A stretch of 64,000 nucleotides of DNA from Enterocola sp045654205 (lineage in GTDB: Bacteria; Bacteroidota; Bacteroidia; Bacteroidales; Paludibacteraceae), in assembly GCA_045654205.1 (NCBI GenBank), contig JAZOMZ010000017.1, positions 7,404 to 71,403 on the forward strand, in the 5' to 3' direction. Positions 9,900-17,810 of this stretch are shown here, piece by piece. Below the pieces are notes generated by a model. That model ran no database searches. It was given only the letters and a program-made list of their open reading frames with translations, and had not been told where the DNA came from. The first letter of the stretch is position 1. Each line of letters opens with the position of its first letter. The position numbers and the translations under genes were made by a program.

Positions 9900-11045
9900 T
9901 TAGAAACCATACATTTCTTTTAAAACATTTTTCATATTTGTTGATACATATTCCAAACATTCATCTGCCATACCTGCATAATAAGGTAATCGGACAATAC
10001 GAGAACCTATTGATTCTGTTATTGGCAAATCTTCTGGTTTGTATCCTAGTTGTAATCCATATGGAGCAGAATGTAAAGGCATATATCCAATATAAACATA
10101 GATATCATACTTTCTACATTCTTCCATAAAACGCTGTCTATTCTCAGAAGAATCAAATAGTGCCCAATATGCATGATGATTCAATTCATCATAAGAAGAA
10201 GGTTGCATTATACCGACACATCCTTTCTCAAAATAAGGCATAAACAATTCACTATACATCTCTGTAACTTGTCTACGTTTATCTTTTATTATTGATTCAT
10301 TTTCAAGTTGCGCATATAACATCGCAGCAAGAACATCAGACAACAAATAACTACTACCTTTATCAACCCAACTATATTTATTCTTCATCCCATTTAATAC
10401 AAGTCTTCTATCTGTACCTTTCTCTTGTAAAAAATGTGCACGTAATTCCCATTCTGGAACATTACAAATCAAAGCCCCACCTTCTCCAGCTGAAAAATTT
10501 TTAGTCTCGTGAAATGAGAAAGTTGCCAAATGTGGCACTGTACCACAAGGTTTCCCTTTATATTTTGTACCATACGATTGTGCACAATCTTGCATTACAA
10601 TTAAATTATACTTTGATGCTATCTCCATAATTGCATCTATGTCACAACTTAACCCTGCATAATCAATAGGAACAATCATTTTTGTTTTTGATGTAATTAA
10701 ACTTTCAATTTTTGTTACATCAATATTCATTGTTTTCGGATCTACTTCACAGAAAATAGGCTTTGCACCAAATAATACAACAGAATTTACTGTTGAAGAA
10801 AATGTGTAAGAAGGAAGAATAACTTCATCTCCAGGTTGGATACCTGCTAATACGGCACCCATTTCTAGAGCAGCAGTACCAGATGGTGTCAAATAGACTT
10901 GTTGAAATCCATAAACAGATTTCATTAATTCTATTACTTTATTACAATACTTATGATTTCCACATTGTAAACCAGAATGAATTGCGTCTAAAACATATGC
11001 ATCTTCTGCACCTGTTATATATACTTTATTAAAAGGAACTTTCAT
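9900..11045 (-). CDS. PLP-dependent NDP-4-keto-6-deoxyhexose 4-aminotransferase (WecE/RffA-like)
   Basis: 381 residues of the DegT/DnrJ/EryC1/StrS family, closest in pattern to WecE, which aminates dTDP-4-keto-6-deoxyglucose. Visible features are LTPSGTAALEM (about 56), QPGDEVILPSYTFSST (about 73), QDCAQSYG (about 155) and the Schiff-base Lys in SFHETKNFSAGEGG (about 183). WecE normally gives the Fuc4N sugar. Here the upstream 2,3-dehydratase and the downstream 3-ketoreductase suggest that the substrate has already lost its 2-hydroxyl. It lies 3 nt from the dehydratase gene and next to the reductase gene. Confidence 0.88.
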   Translation of the reverse strand: MKVPFNKVYITGAEDAYVLDAIHSGLQCGNHKYCNKVIELMKSVYGFQQVYLTPSGTAALEMGAVLAGIQPGDEVILPSYTFSSTVNSVVLFGAKPIFCEVDPKTMNIDVTKIESLITSKTKMIVPIDYAGLSCDIDAIMEIASKYNLIVMQDCAQSYGTKYKGKPCGTVPHLATFSFHETKNFSAGEGGALICNVPEWELRAHFLQEKGTDRRLVLNGMKNKYSWVDKGSSYLLSDVLAAMLYAQLENESIIKDKRRQVTEMYSELFMPYFEKGCVGIMQPSSYDELNHHAYWALFDSSENRQRFMEECRKYDIYVYIGYMPLHSAPYGLQLGYKPEDLPITESIGSRIVRLPYYAGMADECLEYVSTNMKNVLKEMYGF

Positions 11046-11048
11046 AAT

Positions 11049-12440
11049 TTATAAGAAACTTATTAAAGAGATTAAACTTCTAGCTTGAATATTCAAATAG
11101 TTATTAAAGTGCAAAAACATTAGCAATTGTTCAAATGTAATCCACATATAATTATGTGGGATATCATTAACACCGATACCATCATTATCAAGAATAATCA
11201 TATTTCTGTTCTGTTCATGATAAAAACGGCCACCTTCTTCTGATTGATAAGTATCAATAATAATATTTTCTTTAGGTACATTTAATACATAATCAACAAA
11301 TGGTTGTAAATTATTCCCTTCGTAACTATCAGTTATACATTGTACAGTAGGAGCCATTTCTACTATATCAAAATTGCCTAATTCAACCTTTGCTTGTACT
11401 AAGAAATGATATACCCCATTAATTTTTTTTATAACAAAAGCTGTTAAACCTTTTTGTAAAGGTTTAACTAGTGGTTGTGTCCATGTCTTTACTTCTCTAT
11501 TATTGATTGAAACTTCTGTTGCAATAACCTTAAAATACTTACCTCTATTATTGTATATTTCATTTTCAGAAATTGACCATTCATAAACTTCTTTTAATGG
11601 AACAGATTTTACTTCTAACTCATACTGACATTTTAGAGAGGTCATCCAACTTAGAATTTCAGTAATAGTATTTAATGACTCCCCTTTTTTCAATAATTTA
11701 CTTCCTATACTTATAGAATCTATACCTTTAATCAATTCACAATTCTCAATTTCAAACGGAATACCAGAGATAACAGTTCTAGTATCCATATTAACAATAT
11801 TATCTATTAATGCTAATTTCTTTATTTGACCTAAAGTCAACCATATAAAGTTACTTAGCACAGGTATGTCATCATGAACTTTAATTATAATATTACGATT
11901 TCTTTTCTTTAGGAATCGTGCTCCTTGTTCGCTTTGTAATTGGTCTAATAAGATTTGGTCTTTTGTTGCATTTTGGAAATACTCTAAATATGCAGGTTTA
12001 TTCCCTCCATGTACTTGACTATAATTACTTTTTGTTGCTTGTAAAGTTGGTGATAATTGTACATTATTAACATTACCAGGTTCTACTTTAGCTTGTAATA
12101 AAAAATAAAGAATACCATTAATTTCTTTTGTAAGAATACCCAAATAACCTATTTCTGGTTGATTAATTATAGGTTGTGCCCAAGATTTTACATTCCCATA
12201 ATTCGTAGAAACTGACAAACCCTCTATTGAAAAAAATTTACCTGATTTATGTCTTAGATTTTTATTTTCATCAAAATACCAATCTTTCATTTCAGAAAAA
12301 GGGATCTGTTTAACATCAACTAAGATTTCTTTGTTTTGTTGTGTTATCCAATTCAAAGCATCTTCTGTTGAGTTAAAAGGATTCTCTTCAGTTAAGCAAG
12401 ATTGCATGAATAAACTATTTGTTTTTTGTGTTCTTATCAT
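11049..12440 (-). CDS. NDP-hexose 2,3-dehydratase (two-repeat family)
   Basis: 463 residues made of two homologous halves. Each has a W(I/M)T helix, the (F/L)xxxxDWYF or VYEWS strand, GKFFSIEGLSV / GKYFKVIATEVS, and the repeated (W)(A/T)QP(I/L)...G...(F)(L)(L/V)QAKVE(P/L)GN motif (about residues 88-125 and 315-352), each ending in a Gln-Ser-Glu-(Q/E)-Gly-(A/G)-Arg-Phe box. This is the family that removes the 2-OH of dTDP-4-keto-6-deoxyglucose on the way to 2,6-dideoxysugars in actinomycete antibiotics. It is unusual in a Bacteroidota surface-glycan locus. The first 26 nt overlap the preceding gene; Met12 at 12407 is an alternative start. Confidence 0.85.
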   Translation of the reverse strand: MIRTQKTNSLFMQSCLTEENPFNSTEDALNWITQQNKEILVDVKQIPFSEMKDWYFDENKNLRHKSGKFFSIEGLSVSTNYGNVKSWAQPIINQPEIGYLGILTKEINGILYFLLQAKVEPGNVNNVQLSPTLQATKSNYSQVHGGNKPAYLEYFQNATKDQILLDQLQSEQGARFLKKRNRNIIIKVHDDIPVLSNFIWLTLGQIKKLALIDNIVNMDTRTVISGIPFEIENCELIKGIDSISIGSKLLKKGESLNTITEILSWMTSLKCQYELEVKSVPLKEVYEWSISENEIYNNRGKYFKVIATEVSINNREVKTWTQPLVKPLQKGLTAFVIKKINGVYHFLVQAKVELGNFDIVEMAPTVQCITDSYEGNNLQPFVDYVLNVPKENIIIDTYQSEEGGRFYHEQNRNMIILDNDGIGVNDIPHNYMWITFEQLLMFLHFNNYLNIQARSLISLISFL

Positions 12441-13275
12441 TAGTATTAATTATTTTTTTTATTATCTCACATGTCTCAATTGCTTGTTGTTCTGTGTAAT
12501 AAAGATCATTAAATAAATTTATGATTTTATCATGCAATAAATTAGCATTTGAACATTTACTTATATATGATTTATAATGATTACTAGCAAACAATCTATT
12601 TTCAAATAGAGTCTTTAATATTAGCTCTTTATTCTCCACGAATATATTAAATCTCCAATTTTGATATTCATCAGGTAATTGAATCTCTTTTGGTAATGAT
12701 TCTCTATATATTTTATTTAATTTTTCCTTGTGTGATTTAATCTTTATAATTTCTGTAGTTAAATCACTTGAATATTTATAAATATTATCATCAAACAGTA
12801 TATGATGTTTCCCTTCTAGGCAATCAAAATAATTCCACTTATCAGCTATATAAGCAAATCCACCTACGCCTAAATCTACTTGTTTCTTTTCACCTGTACT
12901 ATACAATTCTAAATCCACACATATTTCATTATTATGAAAACATGGCAAACACAAACATTTATCGTCTATAATAATTAAATTTGGGTTTAATTCACAAAAT
13001 TTATTAAATTTTTGTGTATAGTTTTTTTCTATTCCATAAGTATGTACATAAAGAAGGACTCTTGCGTCATCAATGTATTGACATATCTGTTCTTCATCCA
13101 CACAATATGTATCCATAGATATATCAATAAATTGAACAGATAATCCTGCATACAATAGAGTATCTACTACATCATGGCACACATTTGCAGGCAAAAGAGC
13201 CTTGCCTGTTATATTATTAGATTTTATAAAGTTATATATAATCTTACACGCTCTATTTTCTTCTATTAATCTCAC
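12415..13275 (-). CDS. Short DegT/DnrJ-like protein of unknown activity
   Basis: 286 residues, some 90 shorter than normal DegT aminotransferases. I see a degenerate family pattern: LLPANVCHDVVDTLLYAG (about 23) in place of the SGT...LPSYTF region, FIDISMDTYCVDEEQI (about 50), VLLYVHTYG (about 73), an IIIDDKCLCLP strand that replaces the usual DCAQ, and STGEKKQVDLGVGGFAYI (about 125), where a Lys could be the PLP lysine. The gene is very AT-rich. It may be a non-catalytic paralogue or an aminotransferase with a reduced small domain. It overlaps the 2,3-dehydratase gene by 26 nt, so co-expression is likely. Fold assignment is moderate; function unknown. Confidence 0.55.
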   Translation of the reverse strand: MRLIEENRACKIIYNFIKSNNITGKALLPANVCHDVVDTLLYAGLSVQFIDISMDTYCVDEEQICQYIDDARVLLYVHTYGIEKNYTQKFNKFCELNPNLIIIDDKCLCLPCFHNNEICVDLELYSTGEKKQVDLGVGGFAYIADKWNYFDCLEGKHHILFDDNIYKYSSDLTTEIIKIKSHKEKLNKIYRESLPKEIQLPDEYQNWRFNIFVENKELILKTLFENRLFASNHYKSYISKCSNANLLHDKIINLFNDLYYTEQQAIETCEIIKKIINTNDKNTKNK

Positions 13276-13276
13276 C

Positions 13277-14404
13277 TTATAAAATCAATTTCTTTTCTCC
13301 TTGGTATATAATATATCCACTTCTATCTGCACTACAAGTAATATTTCGTAGTTCTGTATCTGTTTGTTCGTACATCACTACTCCATTTATATCATTTGCA
13401 TTCGCAAAAAAGGAAAGTAAATATTCTGTTTCTTTGCATAAAAAATACACACCACTATAGTTAGACTCTGTAATCTGAGGTTCAGTAAACTCACCTAAAG
13501 CTACTTCAATTACCCCTTTTACAAAATCATAACCAGTACTCAATTTTACCAAATCGCTACCAATAAAATCACCGCCCATACGACCACCAATTTCTATTAC
13601 ATAGATTTTTCCATCATCAGTAATTTTATATTCTGAGTGACTTGCACCATTAGTAATGCCAAGTGCATTTAAAGCATTTTCTGTTATATCATATATTTTA
13701 GCATACATTTCTGCACTTAATGTGCTAGGTTGATGGTGTTCTAATTCAACAAAATGTGGCGCACCTGTAGTAACTTTATCAGTTATCTGCAAAGGATAAT
13801 GCTTACCTTGATATGAAATAAACTCTACACTTATTTCCCTCCCACCAACAAATTCTTCAACCATTGCTTGCTTTTTAAAAGAGCAAGCAAGTGCATTTTC
13901 TATTGCATCTTTTAAAGTATCAAGATTTTCCACTTTTGTAACTCCCAAACTACCAGAACGGTCTGCTGGTTTTACAATAAGTGGCAATCTCATTGATTGT
14001 TTTATTTCATCAATAGTAGCATCTGTACAATCTTCTACACATAAGAATTTTGGACATGGAACACCTGCGTTCATAAATGCCTGACGCATTGCATATTTAT
14101 TATTGGCAGTAACAGATGCTTGATGCGAATTACCAACCAAACCCATCTTTTCAGCCACGTATGCTACAGTTGGAGCTGCAACATCACTAGCGATTGTGCA
14201 TATACCGTCAATTTGTTTTTCCTTGCATACTTTTAAGATTTCATCCTTATCAACAATAGATATAGGGTAAAATTCATCTACCCAATCTTTACATACAGCA
14301 CCTTCTGCCCATGCAAAACAAAGTGTATACACTCCCATCTCTTTGGCTTTTTCAACCAAAGGACGTTGTAAATACGAAGCTCCTATTATGGCAAGTGTTT
14401 TCAA
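13277..14404 (-). CDS. ATP-grasp ligase
   Basis: 375 residues: an N-terminal Rossmann-like pre-ATP-grasp domain (AIIGASYLQRPLVEKAKEMG), then an ATP-grasp core with PLIVKPADRSGSLGVTKV (about 145), QAMVEEFVGGREISVEF (about 186) and the metal site KIYVIEIGGRMGGDFIG (about 275). Such enzymes join a carboxylate, as acyl-phosphate, to an amine, for example L-amino-acid ligases. In a polysaccharide locus it may attach an amino acid to an amino sugar or uronic acid. Its ATG overlaps the stop of the AsnB-like gene by 4 nt (ATGA), so the two are probably made in fixed ratio and act in one pathway. The substrate is unknown. Confidence 0.8.
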   Translation of the reverse strand: MKTLAIIGASYLQRPLVEKAKEMGVYTLCFAWAEGAVCKDWVDEFYPISIVDKDEILKVCKEKQIDGICTIASDVAAPTVAYVAEKMGLVGNSHQASVTANNKYAMRQAFMNAGVPCPKFLCVEDCTDATIDEIKQSMRLPLIVKPADRSGSLGVTKVENLDTLKDAIENALACSFKKQAMVEEFVGGREISVEFISYQGKHYPLQITDKVTTGAPHFVELEHHQPSTLSAEMYAKIYDITENALNALGITNGASHSEYKITDDGKIYVIEIGGRMGGDFIGSDLVKLSTGYDFVKGVIEVALGEFTEPQITESNYSGVYFLCKETEYLLSFFANANDINGVVMYEQTDTELRNITCSADRSGYIIYQGEKKLIL

Positions 14405-16176
14405 GATTTAATCAATTTAATAGTACTTAATACTGATAATGCTTGTAATTTATCCAACAACACACAATCCTTGAACAAATGTTGCATATCTTTACTTAAT
14501 TGTTCATCGGTAATATAATGTTGATTATCATCCCAATATGTATTCATAAATGATTTAATATAATGATTGGTTTGATACCAATAATCAACAGGGTTCATGT
14601 GATCCTTGGTTGAAATTACCATTGTTTTTTTTGCACTGTCCTTTTTACGTAAACCTAATCTACGCATCATTGAGCCATACAACCATTTAGAAAAGTTTTT
14701 ATCAGTGATGGCAGGTATCTGATTACCAAATAATTTCATGGTTTTTGGTTTAACGTTTTCTATTGGTTCTATTTTTTTCTTTATTTTTTCCCAAATATAA
14801 TCGGCAGCTTTAGGATGTTTGGCAAATATCCAATCAAAATAAATTTTATGGTTATAACGTAAATTTAAAGGTATAGAATAACAAAATTCAATAAAATCAA
14901 CATCACAAAATGGTGAAACTGATTCTGTTACTTCTTGAAAATAGGTTTGGCCTTGATTTGCACCTGTAAAGGCACGTGTATATAAACAAAACATCTCCTC
15001 ATTTTCATACTTTTCTTTAAAAGAATAGTTTTGTAATCTTTCTATTACTTCTAGCGAATAGGCTCCTTGTCCTAATTTATATTCTTTATTATACTCATTT
15101 TTCCTAAAAAAAGTACCAATAATGGCATCACCAATCATACCTGTATGAATAAGTCCGTATGGTTCAAAGTTTATGTTGTCATATAAACTCTTACCATGTG
15201 ATATTCCAAAATAACAAGTACTACCGTATGTGATAGGAGTAATTTCATCTATTTTATCCATAAAATCTCCACCATCTAGTGTTTTAAAGATAAAATCGTG
15301 ATGCAAATCAGTTGCAATTTGTTGTGGTACTGTAAAATCTAAATAATTTGACTGAGAAAACGTTGTGTTCAATTGCTTGGTGTAACCAAGTTCATGAGCC
15401 ACCATTACAGTCATTCTACTATCCAATCCTCCACTTAAACAGGTAATATGTTTGTATCCATATTCTTTGTCTTTTTCAAATTGCAATCTAACTGCTTTGG
15501 TAAAGTATTTTTCTATACCTTCGATAGCCTCTTGAGCAGACATTTCTTTAGGCTTATTAGAAAAACGGTGATAGGTAATTTCTGTAAGTTCACCTTTTTC
15601 TATCTTATAATATGTACCAGCAATTAATTTAGAGACTCCTTCTACCAACGTTTTGTCTTCTATTACAAAACCATGTGTTAGCGCTAAATATGCTCCAGTT
15701 TTATCTAGATTTACAGCTATTGAATTTGCTTTTAACGTATCAACTATAAATCCTATTTCAGAAGCAAATAAGAAATCATTATCTGCTAACTTATACAAGA
15801 AAACTTGCTTATCACCTATATGATTTGTATAAATTAACCATTTATCTTGCTTTTTATCGTAAAATAGTCCAGAAAAACTACCTCTAAAATCTTTAAAGAA
15901 AGCGTCACCACAAGTTTGATACATCTTAATAACACAATCAACCCATGATGCGGTTTGATATTGTTCAATTAATTCATGATTATTAAGAACAACCCCTTCT
16001 ACTAATACAAAATACTCATCTGTATCTTGAAAAATACGGTCATTCATAAATTTATTTATCACTCTACGTTCAATCTGAAACTCTTTTGTAGTGTGATTAT
16101 TCACAACTAACTTTTTACGTTTTTCTTCCGCAAAACGTAAAGAAGATTTTCCTATATGAGCAATAAATCCTGGCAT
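14401..16176 (-). CDS. Asparagine-synthetase-like amidotransferase lacking the N-terminal catalytic Cys
   Basis: 591 residues. The N-terminal half looks like an Ntn glutaminase domain (FRGSFSGLFYDKKQDKWLIYTNHIGDKQVF at 97-126), but the protein begins Met-Pro-Gly-Phe; the Cys expected at position 2 is missing, so glutamine hydrolysis by the normal mechanism is unlikely. The synthetase half keeps the PP-loop pyrophosphatase motif CLSGGLDSRMT at about 248, so ATP-dependent adenylation of a carboxylate should remain. Similar Cys-less relatives use other amines or do intramolecular amide closure (beta-lactam synthetase type). It is coupled to the ATP-grasp gene. A role in amide or peptide decoration of the glycan is inferred. 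Confidence 0.8.
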   Translation of the reverse strand: MPGFIAHIGKSSLRFAEEKRKKLVVNNHTTKEFQIERRVINKFMNDRIFQDTDEYFVLVEGVVLNNHELIEQYQTASWVDCVIKMYQTCGDAFFKDFRGSFSGLFYDKKQDKWLIYTNHIGDKQVFLYKLADNDFLFASEIGFIVDTLKANSIAVNLDKTGAYLALTHGFVIEDKTLVEGVSKLIAGTYYKIEKGELTEITYHRFSNKPKEMSAQEAIEGIEKYFTKAVRLQFEKDKEYGYKHITCLSGGLDSRMTVMVAHELGYTKQLNTTFSQSNYLDFTVPQQIATDLHHDFIFKTLDGGDFMDKIDEITPITYGSTCYFGISHGKSLYDNINFEPYGLIHTGMIGDAIIGTFFRKNEYNKEYKLGQGAYSLEVIERLQNYSFKEKYENEEMFCLYTRAFTGANQGQTYFQEVTESVSPFCDVDFIEFCYSIPLNLRYNHKIYFDWIFAKHPKAADYIWEKIKKKIEPIENVKPKTMKLFGNQIPAITDKNFSKWLYGSMMRRLGLRKKDSAKKTMVISTKDHMNPVDYWYQTNHYIKSFMNTYWDDNQHYITDEQLSKDMQHLFKDCVLLDKLQALSVLSTIKLIKS

Positions 16177-16179
16177 ATA

Positions 16180-17622
16180 TTATTTTTTTAGAAGAGACTT
16201 TAAAAATGTTACTATTGGTTTATTGATAAACCACGTACTTACTAAATATATTACTGAGAAAATAACACACCCTACTATTAAGTAGACTAACTCTACTGGT
16301 AATGTTACATAATATGCATATATTAATGCAGGAATAATAGCAATTAAACCACATAAAAATGGTTTGAAGAACGAGCCAATATATTCCCATAGATTTAAAT
16401 CTGAGAGTGGATATATCATCATTTTCCAATAAATGAAAAAGAATATAAATTGTAAAATAACTTGCGAATAGGCCACTGCTTCCACGTTAAAGAAGCTTGC
16501 CAAATAAATAGCAATAGGAGCGCAACAAAAACGTATAATAGTCCATTTAAAACTCAAATCTGTTCTTCCTTTAGCTATCACTAAATTTCCAGCAGGATTA
16601 CCAATTGTTGCAAACATTCCCCATATAGAAAGAATTCTTACAAAGACTGCAGCATCTGCATATTTATCACTAAAGAAAATATTTACAACTGGTTCTGCAA
16701 AAACAAAAAGGGCAAACAATACAGGGAAATTAATAGTCGTTAAAAACGATAAAATTCTACTATAGTTTAATTTAATCTTATCTGGTTCATTTTGTAATTT
16801 TGACAGAATAGGAGTTGCAACAGAACTAACAATAGGATTTAGCATTTTCATTACCTTTAGAGCCAATTCTTTGCCCATATTGTACAAACCAAGCACTTCT
16901 AACCCAAACAACCTTCCTATTAATAACACATCTATTTTATATGATATGTAATCCATTAGTTGGGCACCTGTATCGTAGATTCCTATTTTGAAGAAATCTT
17001 TTATTTCGGCCATATTAAAATGCCAAGCAATCCTAAATTGTTTTCTACCTGCAATAGAAAATACAATTGCTGTAAATGCACCTCTAATTAACACAGGTAA
17101 AATCAAAGCATATATACCAAAACCTAATAAACAGAATAGCACAGTCGATATAAACACTAATGCATTTCCTATAATTCCAACTTTAGATATAAATGAGAAC
17201 TCTAGATTCTTCTGTTTTATAGTGTAAAAAATTTTACCAAAAGGCGCTAACAAAACTCCAAAAGCTGCTAAACAAATAAGATGAGTAAGATTTACATCAT
17301 TGTAAAATATAGCAATTGGATAGGCAGCTATACAGATTAATACAAAAATTGCACCATTAAGTATCCAGTTAAACCAATAGATACTATTATATTGATCATT
17401 GGTTATATCCTGTTTGTGCATCATAGCAGCATACATACCTAAATCGGTAAACATCCCAACCATACCCAAAACAACGTGTATAATAGACATAGTACCAAAA
17501 TCAGCCTTATCAATGTAGCGTGCTACAATCATTAATTGTACCACACTAAGTAGATCAGTAGTAATTTTGGCCACGCTATTCCACTTTATACCACTAAGAG
17601 CTTGTTGCTTTATAGATGCCAC
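16180..17622 (-). CDS. wzx: MOP-superfamily oligosaccharide flippase (Wzx/WzxC-like)
   Basis: 480 residues with about twelve to fourteen hydrophobic segments and no obvious soluble domain. The N-terminus IKWNSVAKITTDLLSVVQLMIVARYI and the GTMSIIHVVLGMVGMFTDLGM loop match the polysaccharide-synt_3/WzxC branch that flips undecaprenyl-linked repeat units across the inner membrane. It is the first gene of the leftward operon, just behind a good -33/-7 promoter at 17677-17706, and 3 nt before the AsnB-like gene. Confidence 0.9.
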   Translation of the reverse strand: MASIKQQALSGIKWNSVAKITTDLLSVVQLMIVARYIDKADFGTMSIIHVVLGMVGMFTDLGMYAAMMHKQDITNDQYNSIYWFNWILNGAIFVLICIAAYPIAIFYNDVNLTHLICLAAFGVLLAPFGKIFYTIKQKNLEFSFISKVGIIGNALVFISTVLFCLLGFGIYALILPVLIRGAFTAIVFSIAGRKQFRIAWHFNMAEIKDFFKIGIYDTGAQLMDYISYKIDVLLIGRLFGLEVLGLYNMGKELALKVMKMLNPIVSSVATPILSKLQNEPDKIKLNYSRILSFLTTINFPVLFALFVFAEPVVNIFFSDKYADAAVFVRILSIWGMFATIGNPAGNLVIAKGRTDLSFKWTIIRFCCAPIAIYLASFFNVEAVAYSQVILQFIFFFIYWKMMIYPLSDLNLWEYIGSFFKPFLCGLIAIIPALIYAYYVTLPVELVYLIVGCVIFSVIYLVSTWFINKPIVTFLKSLLKK

Positions 17623-17676
17623 TGCTGTTTATTCTATTTGTATATATTTCTTATTCTATTTTTAATATTAAACGAA

Positions 17677-17706
17677 CAAATATATAAATAATACTTGACT
17701 TTCAAA
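17677..17706 (-). promoter_or_regulatory. Promoter of the leftward polysaccharide operon
   Basis: On the minus strand TTTG (17703-17706), an 18-nt spacer, then TATATTTG (17677-17684): a good Bacteroidota -33/-7 pair, 55 nt before the flippase ATG. No invertible-promoter repeats were seen around it. Confidence 0.7.
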
Positions 17707-17765
17707 CGTTTTTAGCATTAAATTTATTAACAATATGAAAATTTATAAATTTCTCTTTTTTTTCT

Positions 17766-17773
17766 TATCTTTG
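17766..17773 (+). promoter_or_regulatory. -7 promoter box upstream of the MBOAT gene
   Basis: TATCTTTG followed by C, 37 nt before the MBOAT ATG. The expected -33 position is T/A-rich but has no clear TTG. It is divergent from the flippase promoter in the same 188-nt intergenic region. Confidence 0.6.
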
Positions 17774-17810
17774 CACAACCTTTTAACCAGACACAACAAA
17801 TTACAATAAA

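Noticed and set aside
17623..17810. Invertible capsule promoter
   Set aside because: No inverted repeats flank the divergent promoters, and no recombinase gene is in view.
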